Source: Hippasteria phrygiana (taxonomy: Eukaryota; Echinodermata; Asteroidea; Valvatida; Goniasteridae). Taken from it: a stretch of 64,000 nucleotides of DNA. Both the position numbers and the translations under genes were made by a program. The stretch is from positions 2,418,001 through 2,482,000 of the forward strand of contig JAZGUH010000323.1 in assembly GCA_037893225.1 (NCBI GenBank), given 5' to 3'. Under the pieces are notes generated by a model. That model saw nothing but the letters and a program-made list of their open reading frames with translations. It ran no database searches and had not been told where the DNA came from. Shown here one piece after another: positions 20,778 through 30,194 of this stretch (position 1 is the first letter of the stretch; each line of letters begins with the position of its first letter).

Positions 20778-22055
20778 TTAAGAGTAACTACCGCTAAATC
20801 TTCCATCTTCTAGCACCAACTGACCATCCATCACCAAGAAAACGTAACACGTTAGAGAACCAGCTGTCTCGGCCTCTCTTTCTAAATGGAGAGAAATACC
20901 TCCACCTACGTCTCCTATTTTCCTGCCAGAACCGTGACTTTTGTTGTCGTCGGTTACCCTCGTATCTAGCCAAAGACCGTAACTAGTGCTTAAATAATCT
21001 CCTAGAGTCATATCGTGCAAGCCTAAGTCTTTGGACACGCTGGCGCCAAATTCTGTATTAGAGTCACCAAAAAACTTGGTAATCTCATCCCAGTGTTGAT
21101 AACGCTTCATGCCCTGACTATACAATTGATTCGGCTTACCCTCTATCGTAACGTCTACTTTTTCGATATTTGGATTATAAAAAATTTGAGGATCCTTTTC
21201 GCCCGATTCTTTAAATAAAAGAAGTATACCTTTGAGACTTCTAATGGCTTGATTTAGATTAATGTTCCAAGTAGTATCGGACTTGTTTAACGTTAAAACC
21301 GTATATCTTTGAACTTTTTCGTATAGAAAATGAGTTCTACCTCGATATTTTTGTCTGATATTATCTGCCAATGTTTTATTGGTCACCGTTTCAAACTCGA
21401 GATCTAACCCCGAAATTTTATACTTTGCGTTATTATCGGTAGATTTTACTACGCTCGAGTGATCGTTAAATGTAAATTCATAAGTTAGTCTATCTTTGAG
21501 CGTCGATGGACTAAAAGGCTGATGATCCGTAAGCATTTCAAAATCTAGAGGAATGTAATATCGGTTACCGTAGGCGTTGGCAATCGCTTTGTCATTTCCA
21601 CCATTCGCGCTAGCAACCCCATCGCTAGCGCCGATTCTGAGTTTCGTGACGTTGCTATCTTCGAGTCCTCGATACGCATCGTTCGCGCTGGCTGGTCGCC
21701 ACAAGTCTTTATACGCGTTATATACATCGGCATCCGTAAACGCTACGAAATCTTTACCTTCTAGTTTGATTCTTACGCCGCTAATTAAATTTCGTGCGAC
21801 GTTATAATAAAGAGTTCTTGCATCATCTTCGCCAGTGCCTTCAGATTCTAAGTCTATATTAAAAGCTAATCGTACTGTACCCGGTACGACTACATCGTCT
21901 TGACTCAACATAGGAAATTCAACGATCAACAGACTGCCAGCCGACGCGGTACTAGGATTATGAGTAAGAACCATCGATTGTCTCAATCCCTTCAACGCTC
22001 TAGGATTTTTTAAACTTCTGTGTGGATTCAGTTTGCTTCCATAAATTGCGTTCAT
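20778..22055 (-). CDS. Probable major capsid protein (double jelly-roll, hexon-like), 425 aa
   Basis: The N-terminal region (residues about 1-75) has a run of basic residues (NPHRSLKNPRALKGLRQ), then strand-like segments SAGSLLIVEFPML and GTVRLAFNIDL. This matches what I know of Polinton capsid proteins. The middle has the expected beta-rich pattern with loop insertions (YYIPLDFEMLTDHQPFSPST), and the last third again alternates strands and loops, consistent with two jelly rolls. The length (425) is within the range for this group. It is immediately upstream of the packaging ATPase and downstream of a membrane protein gene, the usual capsid neighbourhood. The start context is AAGTAAAATG. The assignment rests on pattern and neighbourhood, and a structure prediction would settle it. 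Confidence 0.82.
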   Translation of the reverse strand: MNAIYGSKLNPHRSLKNPRALKGLRQSMVLTHNPSTASAGSLLIVEFPMLSQDDVVVPGTVRLAFNIDLESEGTGEDDARTLYYNVARNLISGVRIKLEGKDFVAFTDADVYNAYKDLWRPASANDAYRGLEDSNVTKLRIGASDGVASANGGNDKAIANAYGNRYYIPLDFEMLTDHQPFSPSTLKDRLTYEFTFNDHSSVVKSTDNNAKYKISGLDLEFETVTNKTLADNIRQKYRGRTHFLYEKVQRYTVLTLNKSDTTWNINLNQAIRSLKGILLLFKESGEKDPQIFYNPNIEKVDVTIEGKPNQLYSQGMKRYQHWDEITKFFGDSNTEFGASVSKDLGLHDMTLGDYLSTSYGLWLDTRVTDDNKSHGSGRKIGDVGGGISLHLEREAETAGSLTCYVFLVMDGQLVLEDGRFSGSYS

Positions 22056-22116
22056 TTTACTTAACGAAACAAAAAAATAAAAAGCTTTTTTTACTTAACG
22101 AAACAAACTTAAACTT

Positions 22117-22533
22117 TTAAATAAACTTATAAACTAAAAATCCTAAAACAGCACTGCCTCCTAAGATAAATGCAATTTCACCATCTTTTTGATCTTCGCT
22201 GGGTACGTAAAAGTCCGACAATACAGGTTCGCGAGGTAATCGCATATCTTCGTTGGTTACTTCGTTATATAGTCTCAACGCCTCATCTACGTTTTTAAAT
22301 GTTTTTTGAGCCCTGGCTTCTTTATGTAGTCGATCGTTTAGATAATCTAGAACCTTGGTTCTTTGTTCTACCCACTCTTGTTTAGCTCGAGTTAATTGTT
22401 CTAAAGCGAGGTCGTGTCGTTTACGTTCTTCGTCCGCACCGCTTTTTCCTATCTTAGAAAAAGCGAAGCTCGTTCCGCTAAATGCCACAGCGCTTATTAT
22501 AGCTCCAGCGCCCATAATTAAAAGACTCACCAT
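22117..22533 (-). CDS. Polinton membrane/coiled-coil protein, 138 aa
   Basis: I place the start at the first ATG, 22533; longer readings need a TTG start. Residues about 2-26 are hydrophobic (SLLIMGAGAIISAVAFSGTS). A long charged helix follows (ERKRHDLALEQLTRAKQEW), then a polar region, and a second hydrophobic helix ends the protein (IAFILGGSAVLGFLVYKFI). Two terminal membrane anchors around a coiled coil suggest a virion or capsid-associated membrane protein. It is divergent from the integrase gene, with only 23 bp between the two start codons. Confidence 0.75.
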   Translation of the reverse strand: MVSLLIMGAGAIISAVAFSGTSFAFSKIGKSGADEERKRHDLALEQLTRAKQEWVEQRTKVLDYLNDRLHKEARAQKTFKNVDEALRLYNEVTNEDMRLPREPVLSDFYVPSEDQKDGEIAFILGGSAVLGFLVYKFI

Positions 22534-22556
22534 TTTTAATAAGTCGTTAAAATAAA
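22534..22556. promoter_or_regulatory. 23-bp divergent start region shared by membrane protein and integrase genes
   Basis: Both genes must be driven from within or beyond this tiny AT-rich spacer. On the integrase side the sequence is GTTAAAATAAAATG, and on the other strand it is CTTATTAAAAATG. Both show the A-rich run touching the start codon seen throughout the element. The two transcripts must overlap or have almost no 5' leader. Confidence 0.5.
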
Positions 22557-23564
22557 ATGGAAACAAAATTAAGTAAAATATTTTACAGCCCTAGAGGATA
22601 TTGGAAAGGTGCAGGCGCTATAAAAAAATTGTCGTTAAAAGCTAACGTACCCGAGCCAGACGTTAGAAATTGGTTGAGAAAACAAGCCATGTGGCAAATA
22701 TATTTACCAGCCCCCAGTTTTATACCGAGACCTACTAGTCTCAATAAGGCCATCGCACGACCCAATGAACAACATCAAGCGGATCTGTTGTATCTACCTC
22801 ACGATGTAGTTAGACGTAAAACTTATAAATACGCGTTGACGATCGTCGATGTGGCCACTAGATATAAAGAAGCTGAACCCTTGACGAATAAAACGAGTAC
22901 TCAAGTTGTAGAGGCGATAAAAAAGATTTACAAAAGATCGCCCTTGTCTTGGCCTCTCACGATAAAAGTAGACCCCGGTACAGAATTTATGGCTGAATTT
23001 AATACTTTGATGCGGACTCGCAACGTCGCAGTGCAGAAAGGCGAGGTTGGTAATCATAGAGCTCAAGGTATAGTAGAAAGATTTAATCGTACTTTAGCCG
23101 AAAGATTATTCGGTCATCAATACGCTCAAGAAATGTTAGAGCCTACCGAGCGTAGCCGCGAGTGGGTAAAAAGATTACCCGATGTTATAAAAGCGTTAAA
23201 CGACGAAGAAACTAGATTGATATCGACTATGAAAGGCAAACCGTTAACTCCCCGAGCGGCTATGTCTCAGTTAGAAATAAAGCAATTGAGTTCCTCGGGG
23301 CTCAAGAGCCCCGAAGTCGCGCTAAGCGTAAATGACGATATCGTTAGATATCTTTACGCTCCTGGAGAACTCGAAAAAGACGTTAGAAGAAGAGCTACCG
23401 ATCCTATTTGGAGCTTAGAAATGTATACGATTAGAAAGAGAACGACAAATCCCGGACAACCCGCGTTATACTGGCTGACTCGCGGTCCCAAGAGATCGTT
23501 CGTTAAGAAAGAATTAATGGTCGTTCCATCAGATACTGAGTTACCACCTTCTTCAGCGACGTAA
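22557..23564 (+). CDS. Retrovirus-type integrase (rve, DDE), 335 aa
   Basis: Polinton integrase, which joins the linear element DNA to the host chromosome. The N-terminal part includes a helix-rich segment (LKANVPEPDVRNWLRKQ) that may correspond to the usual binding domain. The catalytic core begins at HQADLLY (first D, about residue 76). The second D is in KVDPGTEF (about residue 139). The catalytic E is in GIVERFNRT (about residue 174), the usual D,D-35-E arrangement. The C-terminal part (YTIRKRTTNPGQPALYWL) looks like the small beta domain (SH3/chromo-like) common in this family. All catalytic residues are intact. The 3' end overlaps the opposing 480-residue gene by 12 bp. Confidence 0.95.
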   Translation: METKLSKIFYSPRGYWKGAGAIKKLSLKANVPEPDVRNWLRKQAMWQIYLPAPSFIPRPTSLNKAIARPNEQHQADLLYLPHDVVRRKTYKYALTIVDVATRYKEAEPLTNKTSTQVVEAIKKIYKRSPLSWPLTIKVDPGTEFMAEFNTLMRTRNVAVQKGEVGNHRAQGIVERFNRTLAERLFGHQYAQEMLEPTERSREWVKRLPDVIKALNDEETRLISTMKGKPLTPRAAMSQLEIKQLSSSGLKSPEVALSVNDDIVRYLYAPGELEKDVRRRATDPIWSLEMYTIRKRTTNPGQPALYWLTRGPKRSFVKKELMVVPSDTELPPSSAT

Positions 23565-24995
23565 AATATCGTAAGCTAGATACCCAACTCCAGCAGCGGC
23601 CATTAAACCAACGACTAAAGCCGTTTTTTCTTGTTCGTGCGAGTCTGGGGGTACTTGCGTAGAGAGCACGTCTGAGATCGGGGTTTGTGGCTGAGGGGGT
23701 GGTGTAGCTACGCTCGTAGGGCGTACGTCTGAGATCGGGGTTTGTGGCTGAGGGGGTGGGGGTGGCGTAGCTACTCGCGTAGCTACGCTCGTAGGGCGTA
23801 CAACGTCTGAGTTCAAGTTGATATTTAATCCTATCGACGCGCCGGGCGTAGCTATCTGTATATTATTATTATAACCTCGATGAATACCGACTAAAAGCTC
23901 CATATTTGATGGAATCAAGTATAATCCTGGGCCAATCACAAAGTTTAACGAGCTTCTAGCGTACTGTAAAGAATCTTGAAATCTGGTTATAGAAGATTCC
24001 AAGTCCGTAGGGCTATTTATAACGCCTTCTACTATATTTTTAAATTGTCTTTGAGCATCTAATCCGGTACCCGCGGTTAGTATACTAGTTTTTGCTTGGG
24101 CTTGCGCGCCGAGTATGGCGTACACGTACGTTCTAATGCTTTCGTTTATTTGTTCTATACCAACGTCGGTAAACGAGCTCTTCTGGAGTATAAACTTTCT
24201 AAAACCGAGTCGTACAACGTCTACGGATTGCCTGATATACATGACGGTGTACTTACCGTACTTATACGTATCGTCTGGCGAGGTAAAACCCATTTTGTAA
24301 TAACCACCAGGTTGTGGATCTAAGTCTTTCTCATCGTGTACATAATCTATACCGGGTACCGGTAAATATTTATGCGAGCCTCTATCGTAATAGTACGCCG
24401 TACCTAGACCCGCTGATGCTAAGTCTACGGTCTGTTTAAAACTCAAGTTTGGATCTACTCGAAAGCGTTGACTGACGTTGGTATAAGCACCGTGATCGAT
24501 GCTATTGTTTAGATCGTCGAATGCGTCGTCGTTTGGAATTGGGCATTTTAGAAAGTATAGTATCTTTCTGATCGTAAAATATACGTGAAACTTGAATAAA
24601 GCCGATATTACGGGGTTTTTGTGTAAAAACGATTCTAGTCCTACGCCGCAACCATAAGTCGCGCAACAAAATGCAAAGTTGAGTTGATTTTGATAAAACG
24701 TCATGGGGTCCGATGCGTAACGTTCGACCGCTTCGTCGCTCTTCACGTCGGACATTTTATAAGCGCTAAATATATCCGCTAAATTAGAGATAAAACTCGC
24801 GTTCGTGTTAGCGTTTACGATAATGCCAAGTTGATTCAAACGCATGTTCAACGGGGTACTCTCCTGGGTTATCGCTTCGTACTTGTCGCTCGTCGTTGAG
24901 TCGTCTTGACCTATAGCTAGATTCACAATATCTAGAGCATTCGTTAACGGTCGATTATTAGGGTCTAAAAATTTTATAAGTTGAGTGAATTTCAT
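23553..24995 (-). CDS. Polinton conserved protein of unknown function, 480 aa, C-terminal membrane anchor
   Basis: No named domain is recognised. Residues 1-400 look globular, with a hydrophobic core segment (ISALFKFHVYFTIRKILYFL, about 130-150) and aromatic-rich loops (GTAYYYDRGSHKYLPVPG). Residues about 405-455 are a low-complexity linker with two near-identical proline/threonine units (RPTSVATPPPQPQTPISDV), encoded by a direct DNA repeat at 23655-23810. The C terminus is a membrane helix (ALVVGLMAAAGVGYLAYDIL) followed by two arginines. The length and anchored-stalk layout suggest a virion surface or structural protein. Large proteins of this kind (labels such as PX or PW) occur in many Polintons, but I cannot assign it to one of them. 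The start context is ATTAAAATG. Confidence 0.75.
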   Translation of the reverse strand: MKFTQLIKFLDPNNRPLTNALDIVNLAIGQDDSTTSDKYEAITQESTPLNMRLNQLGIIVNANTNASFISNLADIFSAYKMSDVKSDEAVERYASDPMTFYQNQLNFAFCCATYGCGVGLESFLHKNPVISALFKFHVYFTIRKILYFLKCPIPNDDAFDDLNNSIDHGAYTNVSQRFRVDPNLSFKQTVDLASAGLGTAYYYDRGSHKYLPVPGIDYVHDEKDLDPQPGGYYKMGFTSPDDTYKYGKYTVMYIRQSVDVVRLGFRKFILQKSSFTDVGIEQINESIRTYVYAILGAQAQAKTSILTAGTGLDAQRQFKNIVEGVINSPTDLESSITRFQDSLQYARSSLNFVIGPGLYLIPSNMELLVGIHRGYNNNIQIATPGASIGLNINLNSDVVRPTSVATRVATPPPPPQPQTPISDVRPTSVATPPPQPQTPISDVLSTQVPPDSHEQEKTALVVGLMAAAGVGYLAYDILRR

Positions 24996-25036
24996 TTTAA
25001 TTTATAATAAACCAAATATTGTTTTGTTCTAATAAA

Positions 25037-25735
25037 ATGGAATCGCACGTTTTTGAAATGTTTGATAGCGAACGAACGTTTAGACTGTCAAAACCTATAG
25101 ATAACTCTCATGGAGATTACAGTATGAGTTTAACCAGCGCGATATTTACCGCGGGCTTCTACAACATGGCTAGTAATAGCGAAATTCTCTATTTTATACA
25201 TCAAATCGATCCAAACACTGGTAGAAAAACGGGTAGTACGGATGGTAAAATTGATATTCCTGCTGGATATTACGATATAGATTGGATCGAAGAGAGACTC
25301 AGTAAATTAGTTTGGTTAGAAGTCTCCGTAGATAAACTTAATAAAAAAATATCTTTAAATGTAACGGAAGAAAATAACGTTTTACGCTTTGATAAAAACA
25401 TTAAACAATTGTTGGGGATAACGGTCAAAAACTTAGTTTTTGGCGTAGATTACGTAGGGCATTATAATACAATGCCTGTCGATGCAATTTTTTTACATTG
25501 CGATCAGTTATCTACGTCTAATAATTTCTATAACGGAGGGGGAACGCACTTGTTAGACGTTATACCGATAACGAAAAGAGACGATACGCTCGTAGAGCGT
25601 GCAAGATTAACCGCTCGTAGACTCGTGGGTGATAAGATAAACCAACTTAGCTTTAGTATCAGAGACCGAGACGGCGATTTAATAAATAATCGAGGAAAAA
25701 AGATTAGTTTTAACTTGACGATAGGTAAATTTTAA
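25037..25735 (+). CDS. Probable penton-like minor capsid protein, copy 1, 232 aa
   Basis: The start is set at ATG 25037 because it aligns with the start of the next gene (both MESHVFEM) and follows TAATAAA; an upstream reading would need TTG. The protein is all-beta in appearance. The C-terminal half has AIFLHCDQLSTSNNFYNG, HLLDVIPI and INQLSFSIRDRDGDLI. This order (aromatic strand, cysteine, 'LL..IPI', then 'I.IRD..G') is what I know from the Polinton single jelly-roll penton-like protein. It would form the capsid vertices. It is one of two tandem paralogues 33 bp apart. The function is inferred and not proven from sequence. Confidence 0.7.
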   Translation: MESHVFEMFDSERTFRLSKPIDNSHGDYSMSLTSAIFTAGFYNMASNSEILYFIHQIDPNTGRKTGSTDGKIDIPAGYYDIDWIEERLSKLVWLEVSVDKLNKKISLNVTEENNVLRFDKNIKQLLGITVKNLVFGVDYVGHYNTMPVDAIFLHCDQLSTSNNFYNGGGTHLLDVIPITKRDDTLVERARLTARRLVGDKINQLSFSIRDRDGDLINNRGKKISFNLTIGKF

Positions 25736-25768
25736 AAGATTTTTGAAGATTTTTTTGGCTTAAATAAA

Positions 25769-26491
25769 ATGGAATCGCACGTTTTTGAAATGGCTAGTAA
25801 CGAACAAACTTTTAGTCTGTCAAAACCTATAGATAACTCTAAGGGAAATTACTGTATGAGTTTAAACAACGCGATATTTACCATCGGTTTCTATAATATA
25901 ACTCAACGTATGACTATAGGATGGACATTAATTAAAAACACTGGTTCAACTCGCGGTGAAATGGTAATTCCATCTGGAAATTATGGTATCGATGAGTTAG
26001 TAGTCGAACTTAATAAATTAACTTTGATTACAGTTTACACGGACAAGCTTAATAAAAAAATTGTTTTAAATATCGGTATTATTAGTACGGATCCTATTGA
26101 GGTTATCATTAGATTTGATCTACATACTCAAAAAGTGTTTGGTGTACCCCCTGTTTGGTTACCCATAACTGATGGTGAACTTGTAGGGTATTATAGTATA
26201 AATTACGTGAATACAATTTTTTTACATTGCAATCAGTTATCTACGTCTAATAATTTCTATAACGGAAAGAGCACGCACTTGTTAGACGTTATACCGATTT
26301 TAAATATTAGCTCTGATTCGGATGTAATAGCTACTATCCAGAATAAAAGAAAAACTGTCATACCACTAATTAGGAGTAAAATACCCGAACTGAGTTTTTC
26401 TTTTAGAGACCGCGACGGCGAGTTAGTCGATAATAACCATAAGAAATTTATTTTTCGAGTAGATATTTATCGATCGTCTTGTTCTGGCTAG
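25769..26491 (+). CDS. Probable penton-like minor capsid protein, copy 2, 240 aa
   Basis: Paralogue of the preceding gene. The first eight residues are identical, and blocks such as SKPIDNS, LHCNQLSTSNNFYNG, HLLDVIPI and ELSFSFRDRDGELV are shared, while the region between them has diverged strongly. Parts of the DNA are still identical, so the duplication predates this insertion but is not very old. The start has AAATAAAATGG, like copy 1. The last 44 bases overlap the end of the polymerase gene on the other strand. Two penton-like forms might build different vertices or fibres, which is speculation. Confidence 0.7.
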   Translation: MESHVFEMASNEQTFSLSKPIDNSKGNYCMSLNNAIFTIGFYNITQRMTIGWTLIKNTGSTRGEMVIPSGNYGIDELVVELNKLTLITVYTDKLNKKIVLNIGIISTDPIEVIIRFDLHTQKVFGVPPVWLPITDGELVGYYSINYVNTIFLHCNQLSTSNNFYNGKSTHLLDVIPILNISSDSDVIATIQNKRKTVIPLIRSKIPELSFSFRDRDGELVDNNHKKFIFRVDIYRSSCSG

Positions 26492-29400
26492 AATAGTGAC
26501 CGTAAGCCAGAGTGTCTATACCATTAGGTAAAATATATCTCTTAGTATCTAAAGGATTTAACGATTGCTTGACTTGAGCCTCCGTGTATATCATGTGACG
26601 CTCTGTTCCAAAACGAATCATCTTGTTTGAATAGCATTCGTTCGATAAAACGCATCGCTTGTACTTTTCGTAAGATAGATCGTTGTTTATAACCGCTCGG
26701 TTTACGCCTTTGGCCTTTTTTAATACGACGTCTTCGTATAAAATCGAGTACATCTTCGATCTGATGCAAGTAGCTTCGATTATGACTTTTCCCCCGCATT
26801 CGTCTTTAAATTTACCGATAACTTTCTTGTTTGTCTCGTCGTATAAAAAGTGGTCTTTCTCGTAGTTAGAAAAATCGTACAAGTCAGACTGTTTTTCTAG
26901 ATTCCGATAAACGTCTTTCGTATAGATAATCAAAAGCAGCGAGTCCGTGTCTGTATACATCAATCTTACTTTATCGCCATACGTCTTTTTTAATTGGTTG
27001 TAATAAAAGTCGTACATTAGAGTCTTCGATAGGTCTAAGATACTAACGCCGCAATAGATTGGTTTATTTAAATACGTTTTCTTTTTGTACGATTCCACGA
27101 ATGAGAGACCGCATTCTTTAAACGCCGTAGTAGACTTGTAACAAGGTTTAGAAACCATCTCTTTGTATTCTTTTACTTGATCGTTTCTCAGTAGCGCACC
27201 ATCTATTCTATTTCTGACATTTTCCATCGTTTTGCCGAATACGGAATTATTCATCAATTTGAAAAAGTCTTTTTCGAAATCCGACTTTGCTTTCGTTCTG
27301 AGTTGCGTGTTTTTATCGATGTACGATTTCATCCAAGGTTTTTGTTTAAATTGTAACGCCCGATGTAATTTATTTAGTTTTAGGCCTAACCTCAAACACT
27401 GTTTCAAATTGACGTAGTGCAATACATATTTTTCTTTGCGATATAGCGTACCTGTTAATTTTTTTACCTTAGTAGCGTCTCCTATCTCACTCGCCAACTC
27501 TCGTTGATACTCGGATAACCATTCTTCAGGTATGATTATATTATCGGCGGCTAAAGGATAATCGTTGTGTAGATCGTGTAGTTCGGCTGGATATTCCAGG
27601 TCAACTTCGAACATATATCCCGTTTTACCATCATCTTTTAACGCCATGATACGATCGTGTGTAAATTGTTTCGTACAGACCCATTTAAATCCGCCGTAAG
27701 GTAGCGGTCGACTCATGGCCCATCCGTAGAGGTTGTTGGCGTCTAGATAGAGAATATACGAATCGGGTTTATCTCGATCGTAATCTTTCAGGTACTTATT
27801 GTTGGCCTTAGCATAGCGCGTACTACCAACGCTCGATATTCCTCCTCTTTTCGCTTTTTCAAAAAATATATGTTTATCTATATCGGTTAATAATTCTAAT
27901 TCTATTTTAGTATGCCTTAATAAAGCGTCCCAACTTAAACCAGGTGCTGTGAAGTAGTTGGCTGGATCCAACTTGTAATTCGTTCTACACATTTGCCTAA
28001 AATTCTCGAATACACCGGCTAGTAATAGAGTATCCGCGGTTACGTACAAGTCGTGGTATTCGCCCATGTTTTTTATGTTAAAGGTCCGCCATACTCGTTG
28101 CGCGCGCGAGTATTCTTCGTCCGTTATATGTTTGTCCTTTAGAGCGCTGAAAAAAGATTCTTTAGGCGGCAGAGTAGCTTCGCTAAATCGTTCAAAGCTG
28201 TCCATATACTCGTACGGATATACACCCTTTTGTAATAAGATGTCCGCGTTTTCTTCGCCATAACGTTTCAGGAGTAGCCTAAAGGCGTCTCTCGGGCAAC
28301 TCTTCACTAATTTGTCGAGACCGCTAGACATAAAATGAAACGAGTCGATAAATCTATATTGACCGATCGAAAATGAAATGTATTTTTCTGAATTTTTGGG
28401 TATACACCAGATATCTCGTTGATACTTGGAAATGCCCTGCATGATTAAGTGCGCGTCATAATTTTCTAAGTTGTGAAAGATGACCGGTATTTTCGTTATG
28501 CCGGGTATTACTCGTAATTTAAGATTACAGTAAGCGTGTGCGGCTCCTCTGTACTTGCCCGTTGTGTGACAATGATCTCTTACTTTTCGAAATTTGTTAA
28601 TTCTCTTTTGGCAGAACGTACATGTTTTCTCGACGTATCCCTTTTCGTTTTCGTACGTGTATTCTTCCAGTTCTTCTTTGCTTTTAGGTTCTACAGGCTT
28701 GTAGTACTGACAATTACACGAGTAATTTGGATAAATTGGTTTTTCGCAAATCCAGCACTCGTTAGAGTTTAGGTGTACAACCTCTTCTTTTAGCGTATAT
28801 ATTATCGGCTTAATGCGAGATAGTAAGTCATTAATCTTAGGTTCGAGTTCTTGCAACGAGGTTATAAAATTGTCTATAGCGCGTTCACCTCTATAAGTCT
28901 TTCGCTTGATCTGCCGGCCATCGCACCTAACTACAACGTACGAATAACCGCAGGCTCTATGTTCGTGAGTTTTACTCGACGACTCAATCGTTGGGGTTGT
29001 TTTTTCCAAGATAGATTCAAAATCCGCGTATATGACGTAGGGCGCATCTTGTAAATTCTTAAAGTTTTTAAACATTAATTTGCTTTTGTCCAAGTATTTG
29101 TTCGAGCTTTCATGCGGCATTTTAACGGTAGACAAAGCAGAGTCTATTCCTTCACAATCTTTTATGTGCCTGTCCAGCTTCTCTTTCGAATTAAAATGCG
29201 TTAAACATCTCAAGCAAAACAGTTTGCGATGCTGACTATTGGTAACGCCAGATAATAATCTAGGTAAGTCGCTTATCCAACAATAATGACCGTCATATAA
29301 TAGCAAACTGATAGTTTCTATATCGTATGGTCTTTTAGATAAATATAGCGGATATATCAAGCCCCTTTTATCTTGCGGATAGGTTTTATTTTTGCAGTCT

Positions 29401-29996
29401 GCGTCGTATCCTAACACGTTTATACTTATATCGTTTTGTCTTTCTATTCTCGCTACCTGACTTATGGGTGTGGGGAAGTCTATGTTGGTGAAGTTTAATC
29501 CGTCATCGGTTTTATAAGTAGATGGATTATTTCCGCGAAATTTGTACTTTGGGTTTGTTGCTAATTGGTTTTTAACTCTATCGGTATATATACCTAGGGC
29601 GGCTCTTAAACACCATCTTATACACTCTTGATCTTCGTTTTTGATGTTGACGGTTGCGTGTTTGTTAGTTATATATTCGGGTAGTTTTACGTAAGAAGCG
29701 CCTACCAGAGGGTTAACTCTGTTTATGTTTATGTAAAACGCGACTATTTTATCTATAGTCCAACCACTTCCTTCATTCGTATATTTATCTATCTGAGATA
29801 ATATCGTTTCATATTGTTTCCCGATGGTTGTAGCTATCTCGCTCTTGTTTAAGACTCGATTTTGGTAACTAAAATGAGTAGCGGTTGATGTTGTAGTCTC
29901 AACACCCGATTTTTTTACATACTTTATTTTCATAGCGATCTGTAGTTTCATCGTTTTTATTTTTATTAATTCAGCTACGATTTTGTTTTTTATCAT
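26448..29996 (-). CDS. polB: Protein-primed family B DNA polymerase, main open frame
   Basis: Replicates the linear element. The frame is open from 30194, but its first ATG is at 29996. Residue numbers here count from 30059. A C2H2-like finger is at about 282-302 (FCLRCLTHF...HIKDC). Exonuclease motif I is YADFES (346-348), exonuclease II HNLENYDAH (530-535) and exonuclease III YVTAD (672-676). An HNH/endonuclease VII-like patch RDHCHTTGKYRGAAH lies at 494-508, with two cysteine pairs before it. Polymerase motifs are A YLDANNLYGW (773), B KLMNNSVFG (934-942) and C YTDTDS (1035-1040). All catalytic residues are present. The authentic start is probably 30422, upstream, with a single in-frame TGA at 30195-30197 in between. 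The 3' end overlaps the second penton-like gene by 44 bp. Confidence 0.93.
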   Translation of the reverse strand: MIKNKIVAELIKIKTMKLQIAMKIKYVKKSGVETTTSTATHFSYQNRVLNKSEIATTIGKQYETILSQIDKYTNEGSGWTIDKIVAFYININRVNPLVGASYVKLPEYITNKHATVNIKNEDQECIRWCLRAALGIYTDRVKNQLATNPKYKFRGNNPSTYKTDDGLNFTNIDFPTPISQVARIERQNDISINVLGYDADCKNKTYPQDKRGLIYPLYLSKRPYDIETISLLLYDGHYCWISDLPRLLSGVTNSQHRKLFCLRCLTHFNSKEKLDRHIKDCEGIDSALSTVKMPHESSNKYLDKSKLMFKNFKNLQDAPYVIYADFESILEKTTPTIESSSKTHEHRACGYSYVVVRCDGRQIKRKTYRGERAIDNFITSLQELEPKINDLLSRIKPIIYTLKEEVVHLNSNECWICEKPIYPNYSCNCQYYKPVEPKSKEELEEYTYENEKGYVEKTCTFCQKRINKFRKVRDHCHTTGKYRGAAHAYCNLKLRVIPGITKIPVIFHNLENYDAHLIMQGISKYQRDIWCIPKNSEKYISFSIGQYRFIDSFHFMSSGLDKLVKSCPRDAFRLLLKRYGEENADILLQKGVYPYEYMDSFERFSEATLPPKESFFSALKDKHITDEEYSRAQRVWRTFNIKNMGEYHDLYVTADTLLLAGVFENFRQMCRTNYKLDPANYFTAPGLSWDALLRHTKIELELLTDIDKHIFFEKAKRGGISSVGSTRYAKANNKYLKDYDRDKPDSYILYLDANNLYGWAMSRPLPYGGFKWVCTKQFTHDRIMALKDDGKTGYMFEVDLEYPAELHDLHNDYPLAADNIIIPEEWLSEYQRELASEIGDATKVKKLTGTLYRKEKYVLHYVNLKQCLRLGLKLNKLHRALQFKQKPWMKSYIDKNTQLRTKAKSDFEKDFFKLMNNSVFGKTMENVRNRIDGALLRNDQVKEYKEMVSKPCYKSTTAFKECGLSFVESYKKKTYLNKPIYCGVSILDLSKTLMYDFYYNQLKKTYGDKVRLMYTDTDSLLLIIYTKDVYRNLEKQSDLYDFSNYEKDHFLYDETNKKVIGKFKDECGGKVIIEATCIRSKMYSILYEDVVLKKAKGVNRAVINNDLSYEKYKRCVLSNECYSNKMIRFGTERHMIYTEAQVKQSLNPLDTKRYILPNGIDTLAYGHYSSQNKTIDKYLLEK

Positions 29997-30194
29997 CGAC
30001 GTATGGGTGTTGTAAAATTGCTCCGGATCGTCGGTAAACAGACTCGGAATCAGTTCCAAATTTCGATAACTGTTTTCAAATCTTCTAGTCTCTCGAAAGT
30101 CTGATTCTCTAAAAGTATTTTTCTCCTTAAATCTTAGTATAGCTTCGATGTAATCTTTTTTTATCGCTCGACCATTTCTACCAGAAGAAATAAC

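Noticed and set aside
22534..22566. Upstream extension of the 138-residue Polinton gene to 22566
   Set aside because: It needs a TTG start; the first ATG (22533) has the element's usual start context.
23290..23318. CGGGGCTC/GAGCCCCG palindrome as a terminator
   Set aside because: It lies well inside the integrase coding frame and probably reflects codon content.
22557..23564. Integrase as part of an LTR retrotransposon
   Set aside because: There is no gag, RT or LTR nearby, and its position among capsid, ATPase and polymerase B genes between 230-bp inverted repeats fits a Polinton.
25019..25036. Upstream extension of the first penton-like gene
   Set aside because: It needs a TTG start and breaks the alignment with the paralogue, whose start is clear.
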